From positions 1-34,076 of the forward strand of contig CBFHHV010000011.1 of NCBI GenBank assembly GCA_965655775.1: 34,076 bases of DNA. Reading direction: 5' to 3'. Position numbers and translations under genes: made by a program. Under the pieces are notes generated by a model, which was given only the letters and a program-made list of their open reading frames with translations, was not told the DNA's origin and did not search any database. Source of the DNA: Marisimplicoccus sp965655775 (lineage in GTDB: Bacteria; Bacteroidota; Bacteroidia; Flavobacteriales; Flavobacteriaceae). Shown here piece by piece: positions 23,244 to 31,891 of this stretch (position 1 is the stretch's first letter; each line of letters starts with the position of its first letter).

Positions 23244-23951
23244 TTATTTAGACACTTTAGTCCCAATTTTTTCACCCATTACAACTTTTGTTAAATTACC
23301 TTTAGTATTCATGTCAAATACAATAATTGGTAACTCATTTTCTTTACTTAAAGTAAATGCAGTTGTATCCATTATTTTTAGACCCTTTTTTATAGTTTCC
23401 TCAAACGAAATATTATCAAATTTAATAGCTTCTTTATTTTTTTCTGGATCTTCATTGTATATTCCATCAACCCTTGTCCCTTTTAGGATAACTTCTGCAT
23501 TAATCTCAATTGCTCTTAAAACTGCAGCAGAATCAGTTGTAAAATATGGGTTACCAGTTCCTGATGCAAAAATAACAACACGACCCTTTTCTAAATGTCT
23601 AGTTGCTTTTCTTTTGATAAATGACTCAGCTATCGATTCCATTTTTATAGCTGACTGAAGTCTTGTCGGAATATCCATATTTTCAAGCGCATTTTGAAGT
23701 GCAAGACCATTTATAACTGTTGCTAACATCCCCATATAATCTGCTTGGACTCTATCTATCCCATCCTCTGATCCAGTTAATCCTCGAAAGATATTACCAC
23801 CACCAATTACAATTGCAATTTCTACACCTTGTTCATGAATCTGCTTAATCTCTTTCGCATAAACCACAAGTCTATCATTATCAATGCCATACGAATTCTT
23901 TCCAAGAAGAGCCTCTCCGCTAAGTTTTAAAAGTATACGATTATATTTCAT
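23244..23951 (-). CDS. pyrH: UMP kinase (uridylate kinase)
   Basis: This 235-aa hexameric bacterial UMP kinase of the amino-acid kinase fold phosphorylates UMP to UDP in pyrimidine nucleotide synthesis. It starts with ILLKLSGEALLG (ATP-binding Lys9 and Gly12). IVIGGGNIFRG near 55 follows, then FASGTGNPYFTTDSAAVLRA near 125-145, which binds UMP and ATP, and KGTRVDGIYNEDP near 160. I chose ATG 23951, because the conserved N-terminus is MKYNRILLKLSG. An in-frame TTG at 23969 adds six non-conserved residues. It lies 26 nt downstream of the truB stop and 8 nt upstream of frr. Confidence 0.97.
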   Translation of the reverse strand: MKYNRILLKLSGEALLGKNSYGIDNDRLVVYAKEIKQIHEQGVEIAIVIGGGNIFRGLTGSEDGIDRVQADYMGMLATVINGLALQNALENMDIPTRLQSAIKMESIAESFIKRKATRHLEKGRVVIFASGTGNPYFTTDSAAVLRAIEINAEVILKGTRVDGIYNEDPEKNKEAIKFDNISFEETIKKGLKIMDTTAFTLSKENELPIIVFDMNTKGNLTKVVMGEKIGTKVSK

Positions 23952-23977
23952 TTCACTGGGATAACACAAATATAATA

Positions 23978-24682
23978 TTAAGTTTTAACATCTATATTTA
24001 TATCCATTGCATTAAGAACACAAAAATCACCAATTTTAGTCCTTCTCAACTTATATAAATAAGAACCTGAATTTAATCTTTTACCAAAGTCATTTGCTAT
24101 AGACCTAATATAAGTTCCCTTAGAGCATTCAATTTTAAAGTTAACATATGGAGAGGTGAAGTCTATTATTTCAAAATTATAAATATCAATTTCTCTTTCA
24201 TCTATGTCAATTTCTTTATTCTCTCTTGCATATTCGTATAATCTCTTACCATCCTTTTTAATTGCTGAGAATATTGGGGGCTTTTGCATATTCCTTCCAA
24301 TAAACTCATTTGCTAAGTTTTTTAAATCATCTAGAGTAATATGGTCATACTCGAACTTTTCGTTAACATCTGTTTCTGCATCATAGGATAACGTAGATTC
24401 ACCAAGTTTAAATTTTCCAGTATATGTCTTTGATAAGTTTTGATATTCAGAAATACTTTTTGTTTGTTTCCCTATACATATAATTAATAATCCAGTAGCT
24501 AAAGGATCAAGTGTTCCTGCATGTCCAACCTTGATTTTTTTTATTTTAAATTTAAGTTGAAGTGATTTGCGTATATACTTAACGACATCAAATGATGTCC
24601 ATCGAAGAGGCTTATCTACTAGAATTATTTTGCCTTCCTTGATATCATTTATAGAAAAACTATCTATACTATATTCCTTCAT
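23978..24682 (-). CDS. truB: tRNA pseudouridine(55) synthase
   Basis: This 234-aa enzyme converts U55 in the T-loop of tRNAs to pseudouridine. The catalytic Asp59 lies in the signature KVGHAGTLDPLATGLL, preceded by LVDKPLRWTSFDVV. The later KPPIFSAIKKDGKRLYEYAR and ECSKGTYIRSIANDFG segments are also typical. It is shorter than E. coli TruB (314 aa) and lacks most of the C-terminal PUA extension, as expected for Bacteroidota. The ATG at 24682 overlaps the TAA of the DUF3098 gene by 1 nt (TAATG), indicating coupled translation. An undecaprenyl-diphosphatase gene, often found between DUF3098 and truB in Bacteroidota, is absent here. Confidence 0.96.
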   Translation of the reverse strand: MKEYSIDSFSINDIKEGKIILVDKPLRWTSFDVVKYIRKSLQLKFKIKKIKVGHAGTLDPLATGLLIICIGKQTKSISEYQNLSKTYTGKFKLGESTLSYDAETDVNEKFEYDHITLDDLKNLANEFIGRNMQKPPIFSAIKKDGKRLYEYARENKEIDIDEREIDIYNFEIIDFTSPYVNFKIECSKGTYIRSIANDFGKRLNSGSYLYKLRRTKIGDFCVLNAMDINIDVKT

Positions 24683-24909
24683 TACTTCTTATCCTTATAA
24701 AGGATTGAAAATATACACAATACAAAACCTAATACTACCATTAAGGGCGCAATTCTAATACGTCTGAAATTATATATTTCATTATTAAAAATATCAGGGT
24801 CAGTTGAATCTCCCCCAGACATTAATACAAAACCAATAGCTATAATAAGAATTGATAGAATGAGAAATCTATATCTCTTTTTATTAAATAAATAATCTTT
24901 TTCAGCCAT
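24682..24909 (-). CDS. DUF3098 small membrane protein
   Basis: This 75-aa protein has two transmembrane helices, RFLILSILIIAIGFVLMSGG (about 14-33) and APLMVVLGFVLCIFSILY (about 54-71), joined by a short polar loop containing DSTDPDIFN. This fits DUF3098, a Bacteroidota-specific family almost always next to ftsX. The function is unknown. A cell-division or envelope link is inferred from context. The start is ATG at 24909, 4 nt after ftsX, and the stop overlaps truB by 1 nt. Confidence 0.88.
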   Translation of the reverse strand: MAEKDYLFNKKRYRFLILSILIIAIGFVLMSGGDSTDPDIFNNEIYNFRRIRIAPLMVVLGFVLCIFSILYKDKK

Positions 24910-24913
24910 AACT

Positions 24914-25786
24914 TTATCTTACAAATTTTAATTTTAAATATCTCTGTGTAATTAAGAATGAACTAATCAATGAAGTAAGCAATCCAAAAGTTACAATAAA
25001 AGTTATTAGCAAGAATGTGTCGCTTATTTTTGTAAAAAAATTTATTTCTTCTATTTGAAGATTAAGCTGATAAACTAGCAGATACAAAATTAAAATAGAG
25101 GTTATTGAAGAGAATAAGCTTATTTTAAGATACTGGAATATAAATGGCCTTCTTATAAATTTACTTGTAGCACCTACAAGTTGCATTGTTTTTATAATAT
25201 CTCTTTTGGAATAAATAGAAATTTTGATTGAATTATTAATCAATATAAAGCTAGTTATAAAAAATACAATGCTTATAATCAAAATCCATAATCCAATTTT
25301 TTCAAAATTTCTGGTAAGTGCGTCAACTAATGGTTTGTCATATTCAATTTCCTCAATAAATTGAAAATTATTGAGATTTTTGATAAAACTGTCAATAAAA
25401 TATATATCAATTTTATCACCCTTAAGTTGAACTGAAACTGCATCTAAAAGAGGGTTATATCCAAGAAAACCAACAAATTCTTCTCCAATCTCAGATGAAA
25501 AAATCTTTGCTGCATCTTCTTTAGATAAATAGTTAATATCCTTTACGTCTTCATTTAATCTTAGCAATTTTATTAATTGCTTATTCTCAGACTCTTTTGT
25601 GTCATTTTTTAGATAGATATTGATTGTAACATTTTCTTTAAAATAATTTTCAATTGAAGAGGAGTTAAGGTAAATAAAACCTATTAACGATAAAGTAAAT
25701 AATACAATCGTATTTATAAGGAAAATTGAAATTAAATTACCTCTTACCTTAGTAACCTCAGAATTGATTCTTTTTTTTGTTTCCAA
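24914..25786 (-). CDS. ftsX: Cell division protein FtsX
   Basis: This 290-aa protein has the FtsX plan. A short cytoplasmic N-terminus is followed by a first helix (about 20-40) and an extracytoplasmic domain (about 45-165) with the FKENVTINIYLKND and INYLSKEDAAKIFSSEIGEEF segments. Three more helices follow near 172-192, 220-243 and 258-282, with IKTMQLVGATSKFIRRPF, the characteristic cytoplasmic loop of FtsX/MacB-like permeases, between the second and third. With FtsE, which is not in this window, it regulates septal peptidoglycan hydrolysis. The start appears to be TTG at 25786, since no ATG or GTG is suitably placed. It heads the minus-strand ftsX-DUF3098-truB-pyrH-frr-asnS-rpoN run and is divergent from leuS. 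Confidence 0.93.
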   Translation of the reverse strand: METKKRINSEVTKVRGNLISIFLINTIVLFTLSLIGFIYLNSSSIENYFKENVTINIYLKNDTKESENKQLIKLLRLNEDVKDINYLSKEDAAKIFSSEIGEEFVGFLGYNPLLDAVSVQLKGDKIDIYFIDSFIKNLNNFQFIEEIEYDKPLVDALTRNFEKIGLWILIISIVFFITSFILINNSIKISIYSKRDIIKTMQLVGATSKFIRRPFIFQYLKISLFSSITSILILYLLVYQLNLQIEEINFFTKISDTFLLITFIVTFGLLTSLISSFLITQRYLKLKFVR

Positions 25787-25855
25787 ACTTTTATAAAAGT
25801 AATAAACTAATAATAAATTAATTTTTATGTTAATTAAATTAGTTCTTCCTTTGTA

Positions 25856-25863
25856 TAAATTTG
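25856..25863 (+). promoter_or_regulatory. Candidate -7 element (TAnnTTTG) at the leuS start
   Basis: TAAATTTG matches the Bacteroidota -7 consensus TAnnTTTG exactly. Transcription would start around 25869-25870, at or next to the GTG chosen as the leuS start, implying a leaderless or nearly leaderless mRNA. No good TTTG -33 element is visible about 20 nt upstream, so support is weak. Confidence 0.25.
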
Positions 25864-25869
25864 CTTAAG

Positions 25870-28680
25870 GTGAGATATAATTTTCTAGAAATAGAAAAGA
25901 AATGGCAAAAATTTTGGAAGAATAATGAGACTTACAAAGTTAGTTTTTCTACAAAGCCTAAATTCTACGTATTAGATATGTTTCCATATCCATCAGGTGC
26001 TGGTCTTCATGTTGGTCACCCCCTTGGTTATATTGCGAGTGATATATATTCTAGATTTAAAAGGCACAAAGGATATAATGTGTTACATCCTCAAGGATAT
26101 GATTCGTTTGGGCTACCTGCAGAACAATATGCAATAAGAACAGGCCAGCATCCAAGAAAGACTACTTCTGATAACATAAATATGTATAGAAACCAACTCG
26201 ATAGAATTGGGTTCTCTTTTGATTGGTCCAGAGAAATAAGAACTTCTGATCCAAAATATTATAAGTGGACTCAATGGATATTTATTTTAATGTTTAACTC
26301 ATTTTATTGTTCAAAGGATAAAAAAGCAAAAAGTATAGATAATCTTATATCCATGTTTGAGAAGGATGGTGATAAAAACTTTAAAGAAGATCTTTTTGAG
26401 CATGGATACTCATTTACTAGTTCAGAGTGGAAAAACTTTGATGAAAAAATTAAATCAGACATACTCATGAACTTTAGGCTGGCATACTTGACTGATGGAG
26501 ATGTAAATTGGTGCGAGGAGTTAGGAACCGTTTTAGCAAATGATGAAATTATAAATGGAGTAAGTGAAAGGGGAGGGTATCCAGTAACTAAAAGAAAGGT
26601 TAAACATTGGTGTTTAAGAATTAGTAAATACTCGGATAGACTTTTAAATGATTTAGATAAAATTGATTGGCCAGATCCACTAAAAGAAATGCAAAGAAAT
26701 TGGATTGGAAAATCTAAAGGTGTTTCTGTAACTTTTGATGTTGAAGATTCAAATAAAAAAATTGAGGTTTTTACTACTAGACCAGACACGATATTTGGAG
26801 TCTCTTTTCTTACTATTGCACCGGAATATAAAGAAATAAATGATTTATCATCATTAAATCATAAATCAGAAATTGAGAATTACATTGATGAAGTCTCAAA
26901 GAAATCAGAGAGAGAAAGATTGTCTGATGTAAAAACTGTTTCAGGAGTATTTTCAGGTTCATATGCAATCCATCCTTTCACAGGAAATAAAATACCTATA
27001 TGGATTTCAGATTATGTTCTTGCCAGTTACGGAACGGGAGCGGTAATGGGTGTTCCTGCTGGAGATCAAAGAGACTTTGACTTTGCAAAAAAATTTAAGA
27101 TTGATATTCCTAATATTTTTGAAAATATAGATATCTCGAAAACTGCTTTTTCTAAAAAATCAGGTTTTAAACTTATAAATTCAGAATTCCTTAATGGATT
27201 AGACTATGAAAAATCTTTGGAATTAATAATCAAAGAAATTGAAAATAAATTAATTGGTAAATCTAAAATTCAATTTAAGTTAAGAGATGCTACATTTAGT
27301 AGGCAAAGATATTGGGGTGAGCCAATACCTATATATTATAAGAATGGCATTCCATATAATATTGAGACAGAATATTTGCCATTAAAGTTACCAGATGTAG
27401 ACAATTTTCTTCCCACTAAAAATGGAGACTCCCCACTAGGAAATTCATCTTCATGGGCGTGGAATGAGAAGACAAAAAAGGTTACATCAAATTCTGAAAT
27501 TAATGATACTGATACTTTTCCATTAGAATTAAATACTATGCCTGGTTGGGCAGGAAGTTCTTGGTACTTCTATCGATATATGGACCCAACAAATGAAAAA
27601 GAATTTATTTCAAAAGAATCTCAAAAATATTGGTCAGATATAGATATTTACTTTGGGGGAAGTGAGCATGCTACAGGTCATCTTTTATATTCAAGATTTT
27701 ATCAAAAATTTCTATATGATTTGGAATATTTAAATAAGAATGAATATTCTAAAAAATTAATTAATCAAGGGATGATTTTGGGTAACTCTGCATTTATATT
27801 CAGAGAATCAGGATCAAATAAATATATTTCAAGTAATCTTATCTCAGATAATGAAGTTGATAAAGTTAGAATTGATATAAAGTATGTTAAAGATGATAAC
27901 CAAGTAGACTATAACCTATTAAAACTTGAAGATTCTGATTTTAAAAATTCAACATTTAAATTAGAAAATGATTCTTTCTATTGTATTAGGGAACAAGAAA
28001 AAATGTCAAAGTCTAAGTTTAATGTTGTTAATCCAGATGAAATTTGTGATAAATATGGAGCTGATACGCTAAGAATGTATGAAATGTTTCTTGGTCCAAT
28101 TGAACAATCTAAACCTTGGGACACAAGGGGAATATCAGGAGTTCATTCATTTTTGAAAAAGTTTTGGAGTCTATTTTTTAAAGATGGATTATTCAATGTG
28201 TCAGAAGAAGAGCCTTCAAAAGAATCTTTAAAGTCACTTCACAAAACAATAAAAAAAATTACTGAGGATATAGAGAAATTAAGTCTTAATACATGCATAA
28301 GCTCATTTATGATTTGTATAAATGAACTAAGCTCAATGAGTTGTAACAATCGAGAGATTCTAAAGGAATTATTGATTCTTATCTCTCCCTTTGCACCTCA
28401 TTTTGCTGAAGAGTTATGGAGTCAGCTGGGCCATAAAGAATCTATAGTTGATCAGACTTATCCTGTATATGATGAAAAATATCTGCTTGAAACTGAAAAG
28501 CTTTACCCAGTCTCATTTAATGGTAAAACTAAGTTTACTATAAATCTTTCATTAGATCTCTCTATTAAAGAAATTGAAGATGCTGTATTATCATTTGAAA
28601 AGACAAAATCTATTTTAAATAATTTAAAGCCGAAAAAAGTTATAGTTGTTCCAGGTAAAATTATAAATATTGTTTTATGA
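25870..28680 (+). CDS. leuS: Leucyl-tRNA synthetase
   Basis: This class Ia synthetase charges tRNA-Leu and edits mischarged products. The HIGH-type motif is HVGH at residues 47-50 (PYPSGAGLHVGHPLGY). The threonine-rich editing-site motif TTRPDTIFG lies near 302 in the CP1 domain. The KMSKS motif is at 711-715. Two long insertions, about residues 135-185 and about 630-705 (just before KMSKS), are of the kind seen in Bacteroidota LeuRS. I chose GTG 25870 (MRYNFLEIEKKWQ, 936 aa), which matches the usual N-terminus. A TTG at 25861 would add three residues. The stop overlaps the SemiSWEET start by 4 nt (ATGA). Confidence 0.96.
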   Translation: MRYNFLEIEKKWQKFWKNNETYKVSFSTKPKFYVLDMFPYPSGAGLHVGHPLGYIASDIYSRFKRHKGYNVLHPQGYDSFGLPAEQYAIRTGQHPRKTTSDNINMYRNQLDRIGFSFDWSREIRTSDPKYYKWTQWIFILMFNSFYCSKDKKAKSIDNLISMFEKDGDKNFKEDLFEHGYSFTSSEWKNFDEKIKSDILMNFRLAYLTDGDVNWCEELGTVLANDEIINGVSERGGYPVTKRKVKHWCLRISKYSDRLLNDLDKIDWPDPLKEMQRNWIGKSKGVSVTFDVEDSNKKIEVFTTRPDTIFGVSFLTIAPEYKEINDLSSLNHKSEIENYIDEVSKKSERERLSDVKTVSGVFSGSYAIHPFTGNKIPIWISDYVLASYGTGAVMGVPAGDQRDFDFAKKFKIDIPNIFENIDISKTAFSKKSGFKLINSEFLNGLDYEKSLELIIKEIENKLIGKSKIQFKLRDATFSRQRYWGEPIPIYYKNGIPYNIETEYLPLKLPDVDNFLPTKNGDSPLGNSSSWAWNEKTKKVTSNSEINDTDTFPLELNTMPGWAGSSWYFYRYMDPTNEKEFISKESQKYWSDIDIYFGGSEHATGHLLYSRFYQKFLYDLEYLNKNEYSKKLINQGMILGNSAFIFRESGSNKYISSNLISDNEVDKVRIDIKYVKDDNQVDYNLLKLEDSDFKNSTFKLENDSFYCIREQEKMSKSKFNVVNPDEICDKYGADTLRMYEMFLGPIEQSKPWDTRGISGVHSFLKKFWSLFFKDGLFNVSEEEPSKESLKSLHKTIKKITEDIEKLSLNTCISSFMICINELSSMSCNNREILKELLILISPFAPHFAEELWSQLGHKESIVDQTYPVYDEKYLLETEKLYPVSFNGKTKFTINLSLDLSIKEIEDAVLSFEKTKSILNNLKPKKVIVVPGKIINIVL

Positions 28681-28937
28681 TTGATCCAATCTTTGAAATT
28701 ATAGGTTTATCAGCAGCATTTCTTACTACTTCTGCTTTTATTCCGCAAGTTTATAAAATCTACAAAGAAAAAAATGCAGACGGTATTTCACTCACAATGT
28801 ATGTTATATTGTTTATTGGTGTTTTGCTTTGGCTCATATATGGAATTCTGATAGGGAGCTTATCAATAATTATTGCAAATGGAATAACTTCATTACTACA
28901 ATTAAGTATAATCATATTTAAGTTAAAAAATTCATAA
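28677..28937 (+). CDS. SemiSWEET family sugar transporter (PQ-loop)
   Basis: This 86-aa protein consists of one triple-helix bundle, with helices at about 6-25, 42-61 and 65-83. The PQ motif is Pro23-Gln24 in AFIPQVYKIYK, and the loop KNADGISLTMY precedes helix two. These are hallmarks of bacterial SemiSWEETs, which dimerise to pass sugars across the membrane without energy coupling. Length matches characterised members (about 85-95 aa). The ATG overlaps the leuS stop (ATGA), so it is translationally coupled to leuS. The substrate is unknown. The link to leucyl-tRNA synthetase is probably only positional. Confidence 0.9.
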   Translation: MIDPIFEIIGLSAAFLTTSAFIPQVYKIYKEKNADGISLTMYVILFIGVLLWLIYGILIGSLSIIIANGITSLLQLSIIIFKLKNS

Positions 28938-28982
28938 TATCATTTACTTTTTTGCTAGTTTATTTAACTTTACAAAAAAAAG

Positions 28983-29684
28983 ATGTTTTATTTCGATCCC
29001 ATTTACATATTTATTTTTGGTCCAATATTTGCTTTAAGCTTTTATATTCAAAATCAACTTAAATCAAAATTTAAAAAGTTTTCAAAAATCAACTTATCTG
29101 CTAACCTTTCAGGTAAAGAAATTGCCGAAAGAATGTTGTCTGATCATGGAATTTATGATGTTAAAGTTATAAGTGTTAAAGGTCAATTATCAGACCATTA
29201 CAACCCTCAAAAGAAAACCGTTAATCTAAGTGAAAGCGTATATTTTAAAAAAAATGCTGCCTCTGCTGCTGTTGCTGCTCATGAGTGTGGTCACGCAGTT
29301 CAGCATGCTAAAGGATACGAATGGTTAAAAATGAGATCTATTCTGGTACCAGTTGTAGGTTTTACTTCGAATATTGGTATTTGGATTTTGTTGGCTGGAT
29401 TTTTTTTAATGCAATCTTCACCTGTACTAGGACAAAACTTAACCATGTTGGGTATTTTAGGTTTTGCATCTGGTACTTTATTTAGTTTAGTTACTCTTCC
29501 TGTTGAATTTGATGCTAGTAAAAGAGCAATTTATTGGTTAGAAAGAAAAAGAATTGTTAACCAAAGAGAATTAAGTCAGTCTAAAGAAGCACTTAATTGG
29601 GCAGCTGCTACATATGTAGTTGCAGCTTTAGCTTCAATTGCTAACCTTGTATACCTTTGGATGAGGTTTGGTAGAAGAAACTAA
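28983..29684 (+). CDS. Zinc-dependent membrane metallopeptidase (YugP/Zn_peptidase_2 family)
   Basis: This 233-aa membrane protein has the zincin motif His100-Glu-Cys-Gly-His104 (AAHECGHAVQHA), located between hydrophobic segments. There is an N-terminal helix (about 6-22), two helices around 119-145 and 148-172, and a last one near 203-225. The segment VTLPVEFDASKRA contains the conserved glutamate/aspartate region that supplies the third zinc ligand in this family. The pattern is that of Zn_peptidase_2 (PF04298; B. subtilis YugP), whose substrates are not known. The start is ATG at 28983, 45 nt after the SemiSWEET gene. The stop overlaps the convergent hemD stop by 4 nt. Confidence 0.92.
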   Translation: MFYFDPIYIFIFGPIFALSFYIQNQLKSKFKKFSKINLSANLSGKEIAERMLSDHGIYDVKVISVKGQLSDHYNPQKKTVNLSESVYFKKNAASAAVAAHECGHAVQHAKGYEWLKMRSILVPVVGFTSNIGIWILLAGFFLMQSSPVLGQNLTMLGILGFASGTLFSLVTLPVEFDASKRAIYWLERKRIVNQRELSQSKEALNWAAATYVVAALASIANLVYLWMRFGRRN

Positions 29685-30415
29685 CCTTTAATATATTTAT
29701 CTATAGCCATTGCCATAGAAGGAGAAATCTCTGTTGGTGCTTTAATGTCTATTCTGAGATTTTTAGCTTTTGCTGCTTCTTCAGTCGTATTCCCATAGAC
29801 AGCAATAAGAGTCTTATTTTGTTCAAAATCAGGAAAGTTTTTAAATAAAGACTCAATACCTAATGGGCTAAAAAAGACAAGTATATCATAATATACATCT
29901 CTAAGATCAGATAAGTCACTAACGACTGTCTTATAAAGTTGAGCGCGTTCCCATGAAATTTCAAAAGAGTCTAATGTTTTTATAATATCTGGATTCAAGC
30001 TACCAGATGTTGGTGCAAGAAATTTCTCTTTATTAAATTTTATAAATGTTGCCTCAAGATCTTTAAAATTGTTATTACCTATATATATTTTTCTCTTGCG
30101 GTAAACTACATATTTCTGAAGGTAATATGCAACAGCTTCTGACTGACAAAAATACTTAGTTTGATCAGGAACTTTAAATCTCATTTCCTCAGTAATTCTG
30201 AAGAAGTGATCAACAGAATTTCTACTTGTAAGGATGACATTATGAAATTTTGAAAAGTCAACCCTTTGAGCTCTTACTTCTTTAGCTGTAAGCCCCTCAA
30301 CATGAATAAATTTTCTAAAATCTATTTTTAATTTATGTTTTCTTATTAACGATGAATAAGGTGAGTTATCGTTAGTAGGTTTAGGCTGAGATATTAAAAT
30401 TGTTTTAATACTCAT
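29681..30415 (-). CDS. hemD: Uroporphyrinogen-III synthase
   Basis: This 244-aa HemD closes hydroxymethylbilane to uroporphyrinogen III in heme biosynthesis. The family is poorly conserved, but recognisable segments are present: an opening ILISQPKP strand, NVILTSRNSVDHFF near 60-72, YFCQSEAVAYYLQ near 88-100, FLAPTSGSLNPDI near 133, and VFFSPLGIESLF followed by IAVYGNTTEEAAKAKNL near 182-220. The last two correspond to the SxxAV and GxxTAxA elements. Two Rossmann-like lobes of equal size fit the length. The start is ATG at 30415. It follows the DUF4271 gene by 16 nt, a pairing typical of Bacteroidota, and converges on the zinc peptidase gene. Confidence 0.9.
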   Translation of the reverse strand: MSIKTILISQPKPTNDNSPYSSLIRKHKLKIDFRKFIHVEGLTAKEVRAQRVDFSKFHNVILTSRNSVDHFFRITEEMRFKVPDQTKYFCQSEAVAYYLQKYVVYRKRKIYIGNNNFKDLEATFIKFNKEKFLAPTSGSLNPDIIKTLDSFEISWERAQLYKTVVSDLSDLRDVYYDILVFFSPLGIESLFKNFPDFEQNKTLIAVYGNTTEEAAKAKNLRIDIKAPTEISPSMAMAIDKYIKG

Positions 30416-30431
30416 GAAGAAATGTTTAGGT

Positions 30432-31112
30432 TTAAAAATTTGAATATAACCATATCCATGGGGCTAGTTTGAACGCACAAAGATACAAAATAAAATACAT
30501 AACTTCTTTAAGATCAAATTTTAAAAAATAGCTCAAATAGTTTTTGCTCTGAAAAATAAAATGTAATCCTATTAGTATAAAAGAAGTGTTTTTTAGATAA
30601 TTGAAATCATAAAAAGAATTTAAGTTATATACCACAAAGTTTAAAAACATCAATACTGCAATTATAATAGTTACAATATAGTTTTTGTAAAATATAAACT
30701 TAAGTCTTGAGCCAATAAACATTTCTAAAACATATCTGATGATTAGAAATCTTAGAAATAGAGTAACTAGAATTAGTATATTAAAATTTAGTAATCTTGA
30801 AAAATAGTCAGTACTCATTCCATCAATCTTTATATTTCCTTGTTGAATTACTGCCACATAATATGTCATGATTACACCATTGATAAGCAAAAAGAAGAAT
30901 ATATAGAAATAATGAAAATAATTAATTAAAGAAGTACCTGTACCAGAAATTCCAAGATCATCTTTACCATACGGTACTAAAATATTACGAAAATGATAAC
31001 TTAAACTTTTAAATAAATAAACTAATTTTACTCTTTGGAATGTTTGAAAAAAGTAAAACACTAATAATACAATTAGAATAAATAAAGAGGTTACGTCTTG
31101 ATTTTGAATCAT
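30432..31112 (-). CDS. DUF4271 integral membrane protein
   Basis: This 226-aa protein has about six hydrophobic helices, among them SLFILIVLLVFYFFQTF near 8-25, YFHYFYIFFFLLINGVIMTYYV near 68-90, FNILILVTLFLRFLIIRYVL near 110-130, and IVTIIIAVLMFLNFVVYNL near 146-165. It matches the Bacteroidota-specific DUF4271 family, regularly found directly upstream of hemD. The function is unknown. The best start is ATG at 31112 (MIQNQDVTSLF). An in-frame TTG at 31124 would add four residues. It is divergent from the GT2 gene over 47 nt and sits 16 nt before hemD. Confidence 0.83.
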   Translation of the reverse strand: MIQNQDVTSLFILIVLLVFYFFQTFQRVKLVYLFKSLSYHFRNILVPYGKDDLGISGTGTSLINYFHYFYIFFFLLINGVIMTYYVAVIQQGNIKIDGMSTDYFSRLLNFNILILVTLFLRFLIIRYVLEMFIGSRLKFIFYKNYIVTIIIAVLMFLNFVVYNLNSFYDFNYLKNTSFILIGLHFIFQSKNYLSYFLKFDLKEVMYFILYLCAFKLAPWIWLYSNF

Positions 31113-31159
31113 GTTGATTTTCAAATAAATAACAAAACTATGGAATAACTACTAAATTA

Positions 31160-31891
31160 ATGAAAGACAATAGTTTAATTATCATACCTACTTATAATGA
31201 AGCTGAAAATATTATGACTGTTATCAATAAAATATTTTCTATTGATGACAATAATTCTGTACTGGTAGTTGATGACAATTCACCAGATGGAACATCAAAT
31301 ATTGTCAAGAATCTTAAAAAAGATAATATAGATAAACTATTCTTGATTACAAGAGATAAGAAAGATGGTTTAGGCTCTGCATATAAAGTGGGATTTAAAT
31401 GGGCACTTGAAAATAAATATTCCTATATTTTTGAGATGGATGCTGATCTTTCTCATGATCCAAATGAAATAAAAAATCTAAAGAGGCTTCTGATTAATAA
31501 TGAATGTGATGTAGCTATTGGTTCACGATATCTAGAAGGTGTAAGTGTTGTGAACTGGCCTTTATCTCGAATCTTCCTTTCATACTTTGCAAATATTTAT
31601 GTCAGAATTATTACTTCTCTGCCAGTTAAAGATTCAACCTCAGGCTTTGTTGGTTATTCAAATGAAGCATTATCTTCACTTAACATTAATAAAATAAAGT
31701 TTAATGGATATGCTTTTCAAATAGAAATGAAATTCAAGCTTTGGAAAAAAAAATTCAAACTTATGGAACACCAGATAATATTTGTTAATAGAGAACATGG
31801 AAACTCTAAAATGAATAAGAGCATTATATTTGAAGCAATAATTGGTGTTATTAAATTAAAACTGAATTCAATAGTTAAAAAAGATGAATAA
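31160..31891 (+). CDS. Polyprenol-phosphate mannosyltransferase-like GT2 glycosyltransferase
   Basis: This 243-aa soluble GT-A fold enzyme resembles dolichol/polyprenol-phosphate mannose synthase. It has the N-terminal IIPTYNEAENI, the VDDNSPDGT loop (Asp38, Asp39), and the metal-binding DxD Asp94-Ala-Asp96 in FEMDADLSHDP. GSRYLEGVSVVNWP is the typical acceptor-region signature. DSTSGFVGY and the late GYAFQIEMKFKLWK complete the family pattern. There are no C-terminal transmembrane helices, as in single-domain DPM1-type proteins. It would transfer a sugar, often mannose, from a nucleotide donor to a polyprenyl phosphate at the inner membrane. The start is ATG at 31160. The 3' end overlaps pyrC by 8 nt, and the run GT2-pyrC-DUF4296-tyrS is one overlapping operon. 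Confidence 0.91.
   Translation: MKDNSLIIIPTYNEAENIMTVINKIFSIDDNNSVLVVDDNSPDGTSNIVKNLKKDNIDKLFLITRDKKDGLGSAYKVGFKWALENKYSYIFEMDADLSHDPNEIKNLKRLLINNECDVAIGSRYLEGVSVVNWPLSRIFLSYFANIYVRIITSLPVKDSTSGFVGYSNEALSSLNINKIKFNGYAFQIEMKFKLWKKKFKLMEHQIIFVNREHGNSKMNKSIIFEAIIGVIKLKLNSIVKKDE

Noticed and set aside
26304..26789. 161-codon minus-strand reading frame inside leuS
   Set aside because: It is an antisense shadow of the LeuRS coding sequence, serine/leucine-rich with no domain pattern.
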